From: Azoarcus sp.
GTDB taxonomy: Bacteria; Pseudomonadota; Gammaproteobacteria; Burkholderiales; Rhodocyclaceae
Direction of reading: 5' to 3'
NCBI GenBank assembly: GCA_031259795.1
Contig: JAIRLA010000237.1
Coordinates: 1 to 18,089, forward strand
Length of the DNA stretch: 18,089 nt
Below the pieces are notes generated by a model. That model saw only the letters and a list, made by a program, of their open reading frames with translations. It was not told the origin of the DNA and ran no database searches. Each line of letters starts with the position of its first letter. Positions within the stretch are counted from its first letter, which is position 1. The translations under genes were made by a program, and so were the position numbers. Shown here piece after piece: positions 1 through 8,883 of this stretch.

Positions 1-371
1 GCGAAGGCGATGCTCGCGGAACGCCACATTTCATTGACGGCGATGTTGACGAGGTGGGGCAAGCCCTGGCCGCCGTATTTGGGGTTGACCGGCATGGCGT
101 GCCAGCCGTTTTCGCAGAAAAGCTTGTAGGCGTCCTTGTATTCCGGGATGGTGGTCACGACGCCGTCTTTCCAGACCGGGCCGTTCTTGTCGCCCTTGGG
201 ATTGAGCGGGTCGATCACTTCGGACGCGAATTTCGCGGCTTCTTCCAGAATGGCGTCTACCGTGTCGGCGTCGACTTCCGCGAAATCGGGCAGGCCGAGG
301 ATTTCTTGCAGGCCAGCCACTTCATTCAGGACAAAACGCATATCGGCAAGCGGTGCGTTATATGTGCTCAT
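1..371 (-). CDS. Acyl-CoA dehydrogenase, N-terminal part (cut by window edge)
   Basis: About 123 N-terminal residues are visible; the rest lies beyond base 1. Acyl-CoA dehydrogenases are flavoenzymes that put a 2,3 double bond into acyl-CoA and pass the electrons to electron-transfer flavoprotein (ETF). The start reads MSTYNAPLADMRFVLNEV, which matches the short N-terminal extension domain seen in the large (about 600-residue) proteobacterial class of these enzymes. It is followed by the helical N-terminal domain, with a GWHAMPVNPKYGGQGLP-type segment. The ATG at 371 has a good ribosome binding site (GGAGA about 8 bases upstream). It is the fourth gene after etfB, etfA and a membrane protein on the same strand, so it is probably co-transcribed with its own electron acceptor. 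Substrate chain length cannot be read from this fragment. Confidence 0.88.
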   Translation of the reverse strand, partial: MSTYNAPLADMRFVLNEVAGLQEILGLPDFAEVDADTVDAILEEAAKFASEVIDPLNPKGDKNGPVWKDGVVTTIPEYKDAYKLFCENGWHAMPVNPKYGGQGLPHLVNIAVNEMWRSASIAF

Positions 372-411
372 AGAGAGTCTCCTTCCAGTAAAGTCAGTAA
401 AGGTGCGATGC

Positions 412-1077
412 CTATTTGTTCAACAGATAACGGCGGTCATCGAAAGCCGCTACCCATTCAGGCCGGTACACCACCATCAACGTAATCAGCGCTCCGCTGA
501 GCCAGGCTTCGGAGAAGCCGAGCAGCAGGAAGTACGGCAGATAATCGCTGATCAGGAAACCGGCTCCGTATATGCCGGCCAGCGCCAGGACCAGACATGC
601 CAATACACCTTGCAGCATGATGGTCAGGGCCGCGCCGGCAAAACCAGTGACGAAAATGAATACGAAGAAATGCGCGGGCAGGTGACGCTCGACCCAACAC
701 CGGAGGCCATGCGCGACGACGACCGGCGCGAACGCCATCAGCAGGAAGTTGAGCGGCCATGCCTGCCAGTCGAGCGCGCCGTTCAGGGTGATCGCGCTCA
801 GCGCCAGCGCCATGGCGAGCAACGCCAGGCGCGGGCCGAGACACAGCGTGGCGGCCATCGCGCCGAGCAGGTGGAGGTTCAACCCCGGGTCCACCCCGGC
901 GCGCATGCTCCACATCAGGGCGAGGCCCACGGCGAAGCCGAGCAGCAGGTTGAGCTGCGCGCCATCGCCGAGCCGCGCCCATGGCGCGCGGCGGCACGTC
1001 TGATACAGCAGCGGAACGGCAAGCGCCAATGAAACCCAGTGCCACGCCGTCCCGAACAACGAAGCAGGCAGGTTCAT
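412..1077 (-). CDS. CbiM-like integral membrane protein (ECF-type permease family, COG3235-like)
   Basis: This 221-residue protein is almost entirely hydrophobic, with about six membrane helices (roughly residues 12-28, 40-60, 66-95, 105-125, 136-172 and 178-205). A conserved-looking NLHLLGA segment sits at the start of the third helix, and a soluble tail follows the GYRPEW-like region ([15 protein letters not shown]). From memory this resembles the uncharacterised membrane proteins grouped with CbiM, the nickel/cobalt-binding component of energy-coupling-factor transporters. It lacks the N-terminal Met-His-Ile segment that CbiM uses to bind metal, and no CbiQ/CbiO-type partners are in the window, so metal transport is unproven. 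The ATG at 1077 is preceded by GAGGAG with good spacing. It lies 30 bases after etfA and 40 bases before the acyl-CoA dehydrogenase, so it is very likely in the same operon. Confidence 0.75.
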   Translation of the reverse strand: MNLPASLFGTAWHWVSLALAVPLLYQTCRRAPWARLGDGAQLNLLLGFAVGLALMWSMRAGVDPGLNLHLLGAMAATLCLGPRLALLAMALALSAITLNGALDWQAWPLNFLLMAFAPVVVAHGLRCWVERHLPAHFFVFIFVTGFAGAALTIMLQGVLACLVLALAGIYGAGFLISDYLPYFLLLGFSEAWLSGALITLMVVYRPEWVAAFDDRRYLLNK

Positions 1078-1107
1078 TGGCGCTCCTCGCTCGTGCGCCC
1101 CGGCCGG

Positions 1108-2040
1108 TCAGAGCGCCGCGACCAGTTCGGGCACGGCGGTAAACAAATCCGCCACCAGACCAAAATCGGCGACCTGGAAGATCGGCGCGTCGGCGTCCTT
1201 GTTGATGGCGACGATCACCTTGGAATCCTTCATTCCCGCCAGATGCTGGATGGCTCCGGAGATGCCCACGGCGATGTAGAGCTGCGGCGCGACGATCTTG
1301 CCCGTCTGCCCCACCTGATAGTCGTTGGGCACGAAACCGGCGTCGACCGCGGCGCGGCTGGCGCCGAGCGCGGCGTTGAGCTTGTCGGCCAGAGGTTCGA
1401 GCGTCTTGCGGTAATTATCGCCGCTGCCCAGGCCGCGCCCGCCGGAGACGATGATCTTGGCCGCGCCCAGTTCGGGACGGGCGCTCTTGGTGACTTCGCG
1501 CCCGAGCAGGCGGACGAGGCCGAGATCGGGGCCGGCGGCCACGTTCTCGACCGCCGCCGCGCCGCCTTCGCTCGCGGCGGCATCGAAGGCGGTGGTGCGC
1601 ACGGTGACGACCTTGACCGCATCGGCGCTCTTGACCGTGGCGAGGGCGTTGCCCGCGTAGATCGGGCGCACGAAGGTATCCGGCGCTTCGATGGCGATGA
1701 TGTCGCTCACTTGCGCGACATCGAGCAGCGCCGCCACGCGGGGCGTCAGATTCTTGCCCGCGCTGGTGGCGGGGGCGACGATGTGGCTGTAACCCGCCGC
1801 CAGTCCCTTGACCAGCGCGGCGATGTTTTCCGGGGTTTGCGCCTCATAGTGCGGCGCGTCGGCGACGAGCACCCTGGCGACGCCCGCCACCTTGGCGGCG
1901 GCCTGCGCCACGGCGGCGACCCCCGCGCCGGCGACGAGGACGGAAACATCGCCGCCCAGTTTGGCGGCGGCGGTGACGGCGTTGAGAGTGGCGGCCTTCA
2001 GGGCGGCGTTATCGTGTTCGGCAATGTCGAGGATGGCCAT
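1108..2040 (-). CDS. etfA: Electron transfer flavoprotein, alpha subunit
   Basis: EtfA (310 residues, normal length) binds FAD and with EtfB shuttles electrons from acyl-CoA dehydrogenases to the membrane ETF:quinone oxidoreductase. The C-terminal FAD domain is unmistakable: GGRGLGS at about 200-206, [16 protein letters not shown] at about 237-252, [13 protein letters not shown] at about 254-266, then [18 protein letters not shown]. The N-terminal half is the alanine-rich ETF alpha/beta fold. The ATG lies two bases after the etfB stop codon, with an AAGGTG ribosome binding site inside the end of etfB, so the two subunits are translationally coupled, as expected for a 1:1 heterodimer. Nothing looks broken. 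Confidence 0.97.
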   Translation of the reverse strand: MAILDIAEHDNAALKAATLNAVTAAAKLGGDVSVLVAGAGVAAVAQAAAKVAGVARVLVADAPHYEAQTPENIAALVKGLAAGYSHIVAPATSAGKNLTPRVAALLDVAQVSDIIAIEAPDTFVRPIYAGNALATVKSADAVKVVTVRTTAFDAAASEGGAAAVENVAAGPDLGLVRLLGREVTKSARPELGAAKIIVSGGRGLGSGDNYRKTLEPLADKLNAALGASRAAVDAGFVPNDYQVGQTGKIVAPQLYIAVGISGAIQHLAGMKDSKVIVAINKDADAPIFQVADFGLVADLFTAVPELVAAL

Positions 2041-2042
2041 GT

Positions 2043-2792
2043 TCAGATCACCTTGGCTACGTTTTTGAGTTTATCGACCAGTTGAGCGACATCGCTCACG
2101 ATGATACCGGCGCTGCGACTGGGCGGCTCGACGACCTTGAGCGTCGTCAGCCGGGAGGCGACATCCACCCCCAGATCAGCGGGCTTGAGCGTTGCGAGCG
2201 GCTTCTTCTTGGCCTTCATGATGTTCGGCAAGGTGGCGTAGCGCGGCTCGTTGAGACGCAAGTCGGTCGTCACCACCGCCGGCAGTTTGACCGCCAGCCT
2301 TTCCAGACCGCCGTCGATTTCGCGCGTGATTGTGATTTCATCCGCGCCGAATTCGAATTTGGAAATGAAAGTCGCCTGCGCCCAACCCAGGAGCGCGGCC
2401 AATATCTGCCCCGTCTGGTTGGCGTCGTCGTCGATGGCCTGCTTGCCGCAGATCACCAGCTTCGGTTGTTCCTTGTCGACGACGGCTTTCAGCAATTTGG
2501 CGACGGTAAGCGGCTGCAAATCGGCATCGGTTTCCACCAGGATGCCGCGATCCGCGCCGATCGCCATGGCTGTACGCAATGTTTCCTGCGCCGCGCCCAC
2601 TCCGCAGCTCACGACGATGACCTCGGCGGCCTTGCCGGCCTCCTTGATGCGCACGGCCTCTTCCACCGCGATTTCGTCGAATGGATTCATGCTCATTTTC
2701 ACGTTGGCCAAATCCACCCCACTGCCATCCGCCTTGACGCGGACTTTGATGTTGTAATCGACCACACGCTTGACCGGAACCAGGATTTTCAA
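2043..2792 (-). CDS. etfB: Electron transfer flavoprotein, beta subunit (TTG start)
   Basis: EtfB (249 residues) is the AMP-binding partner of EtfA. It opens with the family hallmark [14 protein letters not shown] and carries [23 protein letters not shown] near residues 27-50. The later signature [24 protein letters not shown] and the C-terminal arm that clasps EtfA ([11 protein letters not shown]) are also present. The initiation codon is TTG at 2792-2790, with a strong AAAGGAG ribosome binding site about 7 bases upstream; no ATG or GTG gives the conserved N terminus. It is the first gene of the etfB-etfA-membrane protein-acyl-CoA dehydrogenase run. A CATAAT hexamer on the minus strand at 2866-2861 could be a -10 element, but I see no convincing -35. 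The upstream gap to tilS holds a dispersed repeat. Confidence 0.97.
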   Translation of the reverse strand: MKILVPVKRVVDYNIKVRVKADGSGVDLANVKMSMNPFDEIAVEEAVRIKEAGKAAEVIVVSCGVGAAQETLRTAMAIGADRGILVETDADLQPLTVAKLLKAVVDKEQPKLVICGKQAIDDDANQTGQILAALLGWAQATFISKFEFGADEITITREIDGGLERLAVKLPAVVTTDLRLNEPRYATLPNIMKAKKKPLATLKPADLGVDVASRLTTLKVVEPPSRSAGIIVSDVAQLVDKLKNVAKVI

Positions 2793-2953
2793 AGTTGTAC
2801 TCCTTTATCTGTTGCAGTTCGAGCACCGCTCGGATGCGCCCAAACGCCGCCGGGCGGCTAATTATGGCACTGCATCAAGAACAATACATGCTGCAATGCG
2901 GAAATTCAGAAGACTGGGGACAGTAAAATCAGCGGCGCGGCGCTCCGCATGGA

Positions 2954-3002
2954 ACAAACGGGATTGCCACGCCGCTGCGCTCTTCGCAATGACGAGGGGG
3001 GG
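2954..3002 (-). repeat. Dispersed REP-like repeat, copy 1 (directly after tilS)
   Basis: Read on the minus strand, the element begins in the C-run right after the tilS stop codon. It contains CTCGTCATTGCG, an AGAGCGCAGCG core, GTGGCAATCC, and a GTTTGTTCCAT tail. The core is bounded by a short inverted repeat (ATTGC...GCAAT). The same element occurs at 17912-17960 in the opposite genomic orientation; over about 48 aligned bases I count four differences. This sequence type is familiar as a dispersed intergenic repeat in many proteobacterial genomes. No transposase is nearby. It occupies much of the tilS-etfB gap and could form a structured 3' end for tilS mRNA. Confidence 0.8.
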
Positions 3003-4406
3003 CTATGGTTCCTGGTTCCTGCTTCCTGATCCCTGATTCCCGCGCGCCCCCGGCAGCCATTCGAGCGCCCAGCCCGCTTGTCCCGGCGCGCAGGCGAAAC
3101 CGGCGTCTACACCCAAGCCGCCGATCCACGCCGCCTGGCCATCGGCTTCCAGTACCGGCAGGCGTTCGCGCAGCCAGGCGGGGATGCCGGATTCCTGGCA
3201 CAGACTCTTGAAACTTTTCAGTGGGCGCCCGGGCAGGCGTAGGCGCAGGCCCGGCGCGCGGGCGGTGAACCGGCATGCGCCCGCCCGTTCCAGCGCCGCC
3301 GCCGCTACGCCAGCCCCCGTGACCCGCCGGCAATGTATTTCGCCGCCCGCCCACGCGAGCCGTCCCGTTTGCGGTTGCCACGTTATCGCCCGCGGCGCGG
3401 CTTCCTGCGCCGGAGCGAGCCAGACGCGCCCCCGGTAGCTGTGGCAGACCAGTTGTTCGCCAAGCGGCAGCAAGAGCGGCCCTTCCACTGTGCGCAGCTG
3501 GCGCATTGCTTCGGAAAGGCGCGCCGCCGGAGGCGGAAGGCTGCCCCGCCGCCGCAGTTCCCGGCGCAGCAGGTTGGCGAGGCGCGCTTGGCTCAATCCG
3601 AGGAGCGCGGCGCGTTCGAATACGTTGTCATTGCTTTCGTCCGGTCCGCCGCCACAGGCCGCCGCGTCGATTTCGGCAAGTTCATCGAGCAATCCGGCGG
3701 CTTCGCGGAAGTGCGTCGCGGCGCGGGCGAGCGTGGCGCGCGCGGCGGGGAAGGCCGTTTCGATCGCGGGCAGGAGGCGATGGCGCAGGTCGTTGCGGGA
3801 AAAGCGCGGGTCGGTGTTGCCGGGGTCGTCGACCCAGGCGAGTCCGCGCGCGCGCGCGTGCGCGAGGATGGTTTCCCTGCCGATGTGCAGTAATGGGCGC
3901 AGGCGTCCGGCGCGCGCGCGCGCCTGCGGCGCTTCGATCATGCCCATCGCCGCCGCGCCTTGCACACCCGCGCCGCGCAGCAGCCGGAAAAGTACGGTTT
4001 CGGCTTGATCGTCGCGGTGATGGCCCAGCGCCAGCCAGTCGCAGGCGACCCGCGCCAGCGCCGCGTGACGCGCGGCGCGCGCCGCCGCTTCCAGTCCATC
4101 GGGGTGGCTGCGGGCGATGTCGACCCGGAAGGTATGCAGGGTGATGGCGCGGCGCTGGCACAGTCCGGTACAGAAATCCTGCCAGTCGCTGGCGGCCGGA
4201 TCGAGGCCGTGGTGGATATGCGCCGCTTCCAGGGTGAAACCGAAGTGCGCCCGCAAGGTGTCGAGGGCATCGAGCAGGGTGACTGAATCGACTCCGCCCG
4301 ACAAGGCGCAGCACAGGCGGTGATGGGGCGCGACGCCGGCTTCCGTCAGCGCCGCGGCGACGGTCTCGAAGACGGTTGTCACGGCATCCGCCGCGCCGGC
4401 GCGCAT
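3003..4406 (-). CDS. tilS: tRNA(Ile)-lysidine synthetase
   Basis: TilS converts cytidine 34 of the CAU-anticodon isoleucine tRNA to lysidine, using ATP and lysine, so the tRNA reads AUA; it is essential in most bacteria. The N-terminal PP-loop ATPase is clear: SGGVDS at residues 36-41, HIHHGL at about 63-68, and GHHRDDQAET at 128-137. The middle and C-terminal substrate-binding domains follow. At 467 residues it is longer than the E. coli enzyme (432). The final 12 or so residues (GNQGSGSRNQEP) come from a 7-bp tandem repeat and look like an acquired tail. The ATG sits three bases after the accA stop, with no strong ribosome binding site, suggesting coupling to accA. Two pure CG/GC alternating tracts (3845-3862 and 3910-3923) encode Ala-Arg runs. 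Confidence 0.95.
   Translation of the reverse strand: MRAGAADAVTTVFETVAAALTEAGVAPHHRLCCALSGGVDSVTLLDALDTLRAHFGFTLEAAHIHHGLDPAASDWQDFCTGLCQRRAITLHTFRVDIARSHPDGLEAAARAARHAALARVACDWLALGHHRDDQAETVLFRLLRGAGVQGAAAMGMIEAPQARARAGRLRPLLHIGRETILAHARARGLAWVDDPGNTDPRFSRNDLRHRLLPAIETAFPAARATLARAATHFREAAGLLDELAEIDAAACGGGPDESNDNVFERAALLGLSQARLANLLRRELRRRGSLPPPAARLSEAMRQLRTVEGPLLLPLGEQLVCHSYRGRVWLAPAQEAAPRAITWQPQTGRLAWAGGEIHCRRVTGAGVAAAALERAGACRFTARAPGLRLRLPGRPLKSFKSLCQESGIPAWLRERLPVLEADGQAAWIGGLGVDAGFACAPGQAGWALEWLPGARGNQGSGSRNQEP
3007..3041. repeat. 7-bp tandem repeat (five units) inside the tilS 3' end
   Basis: Five consecutive 7-base units on the plus strand follow the pattern G-N-T-T-C-C-T: GGTTCCT, GGTTCCT, GCTTCCT, GATCCCT, GATTCCC. 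On the tilS coding strand they read into the last dozen residues of the protein and end one base before the TAG stop. Because 7 is not a multiple of 3, adding or losing a unit would change the reading frame and the stop codon used. Confidence 0.8.
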
Positions 4407-4409
4407 GGC

Positions 4410-5375
<966 letters not shown>

Positions 5376-5468
5376 CGTGGAATGGCTCCTTGAGGCTCCG
5401 CCCCCCGAGGCGGTTCACGCGACGGCGGACAGATGAACGCCCGCCGCTGATTTTTGCCTGAATTCGTA

Positions 5469-6815
5469 TCACAGCACGTAGCGGGCGAGGTCTTCGCGGC
5501 CCGCCACGCCTTCGAGACGGGCGTCGACGTAAGCGGCATTGATGGTGAGGGTGTCGGTCTTGCCGTTGCCCGCGGCAAAGGAGATGTCTTCGAGGAGTTT
5601 TTCCATCACCGTGTACAGCCTGCGCGCGCCGATGTTCTCGGTTTTTTCGTTGACTTGGAAGGCGATTTCCGCCAGACGGCGAATGCCGTCTTCGGTAAAG
5701 ACCAGCGTGACGCCATCGGTCGCCAGCAGCGCTTCGTACTGGCGAGTCAGGCAGGCGTCGGTGCTGGTCAGGATGCGCTCGAAGTCGTCGATCGACAATG
5801 AATCGAGTTCGACGCGGATCGGAAAGCGCCCTTGCAACTCGGGGATCAGGTCGCTCGGGCGCGAGAGATGGAACGCGCCGCTGGCGATGAACAGGATGTG
5901 GTCGGTCTTGACCATGCCGTATTTGGTCGACACCGTCGCGCCTTCGACCAGCGGCAGCAGGTCGCGCTGTACGCCCTGGCGCGAGACGTCGGCGCCCTGC
6001 ATCTCGCCCCGCGTGGCGATCTTGTCGATTTCGTCGAGGAAGACGATGCCGTTCTGTTCGACCGCGCGCAGGGCTTCGCTCTTGATTTCTTCGTCATTGA
6101 CGAGCCTGGCGGCTTCTTCGTCGGCCAGAAGGCGCATGGCTTCGCCAATCCGCAAACGGCGGACTTTTTTCTTGCCGCTGCCGATGTTCTGGAACATGCC
6201 CTGGATTTGCTGGGTCAGTTCTTCCATTCCCGGCGGGGCGAAAATCTCGGCGTACATGGACGGCGCGGCGAGTTCGATTTCGATTTCCTTGTCGTTGAGT
6301 TCGCCTTCGCGCAGTTTCTTGCGGAATTTTTGCCGCGTGCCATGATCCTGCGCTTCGGCCTCATCCTCGAAACCCGGTCCGCCGCGCGCCGCCGGCAAGA
6401 GCACATCGAGCACCCGATCCTCGGCGGCATCGAGCGCGCGGTCCCTGACAAGGCGCATGGCGCGCTCGCGTTCGTCCTTGATGGCGATTTCCGCCAGATC
6501 GCGGATGATCGTATCGACATCGCGCCCGACATAACCGACTTCGGTGAACTTGGTCGCTTCGATCTTGATGAAAGGCGCTTGCGTCAGGCGCGCGAGCCGG
6601 CGCGCGATCTCGGTCTTGCCCACGCCGGTGGGGCCGATCATCAGGATGTTCTTGGGGGTGATCTCGCCGCGCAGGGGCTCGGCCACTTGCGCGCGCCGCC
6701 AGCGGTTGCGCAGCGCCACCGCCACCGCCCGCTTCGCCTTGTGCTGGCCAACGATGTGCTTGTCGAGTTCGGAGACGATCTCCGCCGGAGTCATCCGGGT
6801 CATGGCCTCGCTCAT
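5469..6815 (-). CDS. hslU: ATP-dependent protease ATPase subunit HslU
   Basis: HslU (ClpY) is the hexameric AAA+ unfoldase that feeds proteins into HslV. With the start at 6815 the protein has 448 residues and begins [21 protein letters not shown], aligning with E. coli [17 protein letters not shown]. Visible features are the Walker A GPTGVGKT (61-68), the pore-loop GYVG (94-97), the inserted I domain (about 110-243), the Walker B IVFLDEID (257-264), sensor regions ([10 protein letters not shown]), and the C-terminal tail ending LARYVL that docks into HslV. The frame stays open for 15 codons upstream, but the chosen ATG overlaps the hslV stop as ATGA, follows a GAGGAAC ribosome binding site and matches relatives. 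Confidence 0.97.
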   Translation of the reverse strand: MSEAMTRMTPAEIVSELDKHIVGQHKAKRAVAVALRNRWRRAQVAEPLRGEITPKNILMIGPTGVGKTEIARRLARLTQAPFIKIEATKFTEVGYVGRDVDTIIRDLAEIAIKDERERAMRLVRDRALDAAEDRVLDVLLPAARGGPGFEDEAEAQDHGTRQKFRKKLREGELNDKEIEIELAAPSMYAEIFAPPGMEELTQQIQGMFQNIGSGKKKVRRLRIGEAMRLLADEEAARLVNDEEIKSEALRAVEQNGIVFLDEIDKIATRGEMQGADVSRQGVQRDLLPLVEGATVSTKYGMVKTDHILFIASGAFHLSRPSDLIPELQGRFPIRVELDSLSIDDFERILTSTDACLTRQYEALLATDGVTLVFTEDGIRRLAEIAFQVNEKTENIGARRLYTVMEKLLEDISFAAGNGKTDTLTINAAYVDARLEGVAGREDLARYVL

Positions 6816-7351
6816 TCGTCCAGTTCCTCGATAACGTGACATTGGTTGGTGTAGATGCACAGGTCGCCGGCGATGGCCAGCGCGCGCGCGACGATTTCCT
6901 TCGGCGCAAGTTCGGTGTTTTCAAGCAGGGCGCGCGCCGCGGCCTGCGCATACGGGCCACCGCTGCCAATGGCGACGATGCCCTGCTCGGGTTCGAGTAC
7001 GTCGCCATTGCCTGTAATGATGAGCGAATGGCCGCGATCGGCGACCGCGAGCATGGCTTCCAACCGGCGCAACATGCGGTCGGTGCGCCAATCCTTGGCG
7101 AGTTCCACCGCGCTGCGCAGCAGATTGCCCTGATGCTTGTCGAGCTTGGCCTCGAAACGCTCGAACAGGGTGAAGGCGTCGGCCGTGCCGCCGGCGAACC
7201 CGGCGAGGATGCGCCCCTCGTAGAGCGTGCGCACCTTGCGCGCCGAAGCCTTGATGACGATGTTGCCGAGTGTGACCTGTCCGTCGCCGCCGAGCGCGAC
7301 CCGGCCGCCACGGCGAACCGAGAGGATGGTCGTACCGTGATATTGTTCCAT
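6812..7351 (-). CDS. hslV: ATP-dependent protease peptidase subunit HslV
   Basis: HslV (ClpQ) is the proteasome-like threonine peptidase of the HslUV complex, acting on misfolded and regulatory proteins in the cytoplasm. The protein has 179 residues. MEQYHG precedes the TTILSVRR stretch, so the catalytic threonine is Thr7 after removal of a six-residue propeptide, a form I associate with betaproteobacteria. Other signatures are [44 protein letters not shown] and [18 protein letters not shown]. An open frame runs further upstream to 7495, but the family start is the ATG at 7351. Its ribosome binding site is weak (GGGAA). It overlaps hslU by four bases. Confidence 0.97.
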   Translation of the reverse strand: MEQYHGTTILSVRRGGRVALGGDGQVTLGNIVIKASARKVRTLYEGRILAGFAGGTADAFTLFERFEAKLDKHQGNLLRSAVELAKDWRTDRMLRRLEAMLAVADRGHSLIITGNGDVLEPEQGIVAIGSGGPYAQAAARALLENTELAPKEIVARALAIAGDLCIYTNQCHVIEELDE

Positions 7352-7513
7352 GTATATTCGATATTCCCGATGATGGGGCAAGGGCGCGGCATGCCGGTCA
7401 AGGCAATGGCGAGTCGCCCGGCCTTGCGCGCGCCGGTATTCTGTCCGCGCCCTGCCCTGCCCTTGCCTTGATTGCAAACCCGCATGAAAAAGCATTGACG
7501 CACAGGAGAGGCC

Positions 7514-7532
7514 GCGCGGCCATCAGCCGCGC
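7514..7532 (-). terminator. Hairpin straddling the stop codon of the STAS gene; possible weak terminator
   Basis: A perfect 7-bp stem (GCGCGGC / GCCGCGC) encloses a five-base loop that holds the TGA stop of the STAS-domain gene. A 12-bp palindrome (GGCCGCGCGGCC, 7510-7521) overlaps it. No uridine run follows directly, so Rho-independent termination is doubtful. It may instead stabilise the mRNA end or hinder readthrough into hslV. Confidence 0.3.
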
Positions 7533-8686
7533 AGCGTCACCTGTGCCACCTGGTCGATGCTCATGACCCGCATCAGCGCGCCCACCATGGCATTGACCCG
7601 TTGCAGTATCACAAGCTTGCCCTGCGCCTGGAACGCCGCGAGGGCATTGAAAAGCGTGCCGGCGGCCACGAAGTCGACGCGGCGCAACTGGCTGCAATCG
7701 ACCGCGATCACTTGCCGGTTGGCGGCGTATTCGTCCAGCTTGCGGATCGTCTCGCTGCACGAGCCGGCCAGTTCGCCCTCGAAACTGAAATCTTCCTCGC
7801 CCCGCGCGGGAGACTCGTCCGTGGCGGTCTGCCGCTGCTCGGCCGGGGCCGGCACTTTCGACTCCCACGATGGCGGGGATTCCTCGAAGGTGACGGCATA
7901 GTCGACCGCCAGATCCTCGAAACGCTCGCTCTCGCCGGTGTATTTCAGCATCTCCAGCAACAGCATCCAGCGTTCGCGGTTCTCGGCCAATCCCGGTTTG
8001 ACTTGTGGCGCCAGCGCATCCACGAGCCTGGAGGCGTTGAGGATGGTGACCTTGGCGTGATCCGCGGCCAGTTGCGTCAGCATTTGCTTGAACAGGGCGC
8101 AGCCGCCGTCATCGATGGAACGCAGGCGTCCGAGGTCGATCCGTATCGCGCCGCTCTTGCGCCCGATCACGCAAAGCTGCTGGATCTGTTGCGCGGATTG
8201 CGCGGACAGCGCGGCGGGCAGGTTTATCAGGGCGGGAGAGGAAGAATCGTTGCGCCGTTTCGCGGGCTGGAGCGACAAATCTTCCCAGGGGGGAGGAGAA
8301 CGCTCGAAGCGGCGGGCGTAGTCGATCACCCGCGCCTCGAAACGCTCGCGCTGCCCGGTCAGCCGGTAGAGATCGAGCAGCATCATCCAGAGACCTTCTC
8401 CCACCGTGGCAGTGGGGTCGTCGAAAACAGCCGTGAGCAAATGCTCGGCGTCACGGTCGTTACCGTTGGCGTAGAGCACCGCCGCTTCTTCGTAAACCAC
8501 GCCAATACCGGAGGCGATTTCCGTGACCTCGATCGCGCCCTGCTGGGAGGCATTGGAAAAATCGAGCGCGGAAAGCTCCGTGATTTCGGGCGGAGCGGAC
8601 GCGCCGCCCGAGGACGACGCAGCCTCTCCCGTACCGGAAAACGGGGTCGAGGAATTTTTCTTGAAAGGATTAAAGCTGAACGCCAC
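7523..8686 (-). CDS. Double TPR-like/STAS-domain protein, probable regulatory or scaffold protein
   Basis: The 387-residue protein has a repeated plan. After a Ser/Pro-rich N terminus come a TPR-like helical segment (about 60-140, WMMLLDLYRLTGQRERFE...SPPPWE) and a STAS domain (about 150-230). A second helical segment similar to the first follows (about 237-276, WMLLLEMLKYTGESERFE...SPPSWE), then a second STAS domain (about 297-387). STAS domains of SpoIIAA type are anti-anti-sigma partners switched by serine phosphorylation. Here the expected Asp-Ser-Ser-Gly is Asp-Asp-Gly-Gly (192-195) and Asp-Phe-Val-Ala (338-341), so neither domain has the usual acceptor serine. I chose the GTG at 8686 because the sequence MAFSFNPFKK suits a domain start and an extended -10 lies just upstream. 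The frame is open to 8884, including an ATG at 8746. Precise function unknown. Confidence 0.75.
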   Translation of the reverse strand: MAFSFNPFKKNSSTPFSGTGEAASSSGGASAPPEITELSALDFSNASQQGAIEVTEIASGIGVVYEEAAVLYANGNDRDAEHLLTAVFDDPTATVGEGLWMMLLDLYRLTGQRERFEARVIDYARRFERSPPPWEDLSLQPAKRRNDSSSPALINLPAALSAQSAQQIQQLCVIGRKSGAIRIDLGRLRSIDDGGCALFKQMLTQLAADHAKVTILNASRLVDALAPQVKPGLAENRERWMLLLEMLKYTGESERFEDLAVDYAVTFEESPPSWESKVPAPAEQRQTATDESPARGEEDFSFEGELAGSCSETIRKLDEYAANRQVIAVDCSQLRRVDFVAAGTLFNALAAFQAQGKLVILQRVNAMVGALMRVMSIDQVAQVTLRG

Positions 8687-8736
8687 GCCGGGATCAATCC
8701 AAAATATGAGGGAGCATCGACGTTTGAAAGCAGCGA

Positions 8737-8765
8737 AGAATAGCATTGGATGGCCGCTTTTGCAG
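8737..8765 (-). promoter_or_regulatory. Candidate sigma-70 promoter for the STAS-domain gene
   Basis: On the minus strand, CTGCAA (8765-8760) and TATTCT (8742-8737) are separated by 17 bases. The -10 is preceded by TGC, forming an extended -10 element. Transcription would start near 8730, giving a leader of about 45 bases to the GTG at 8686 and excluding the upstream in-frame ATG at 8746. The -35 match is poor (three of six). Confidence 0.35.
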
Positions 8766-8846
8766 CATGCGCTTGCCACGGCCTTGCCAAAATATTCCTG
8801 CGTCAACACGACGGCCGCGCGACGACCCGCGCGCGCGCTCAGCGGC

Positions 8847-8877
8847 TTGCTATGCAACACGCAAATTCGGCTAGAAT
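8847..8877 (+). promoter_or_regulatory. Candidate sigma-70 promoter for ybgC-tol-pal operon
   Basis: TTGCTA (8847-8852) and TAGAAT (8872-8877) are separated by 19 bases, a little longer than ideal. The hexamer ends six bases before the ATG at 8884, so the predicted first transcribed base falls on or next to the start codon. It is the best promoter-like sequence in the divergent region. Confidence 0.45.
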
Positions 8878-8883
8878 GTGGCA

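Noticed and set aside
1039..2085. Long plus-strand open frame (348 codons) across etfA
   Set aside because: It is the antisense shadow of a clear EtfA gene; its translation is Arg/Gly/His-rich low-complexity sequence typical of reverse-frame reading in high-GC DNA.
2954..3002. CRISPR-like array or insertion-sequence end
   Set aside because: Only one full element is present at this site, with no regular spacers and no transposase; it fits a small dispersed intergenic repeat.
5376..5468. Terminator or attenuator between hslU and accA
   Set aside because: Two GC-rich inverted repeats exist on the minus strand, but neither is followed by a T-run, and no leader peptide with regulatory codons is apparent.
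7371..7402. Heat-shock (sigma-32-like) promoter before hslV: CTTGACC and CCCCATCA on the minus strand, 17 bases apart
   Set aside because: The spacing is at or beyond the accepted limit, and the predicted start falls inside the ribosome binding region only about 13 bases before the ATG. The match could be chance in GC-rich DNA.
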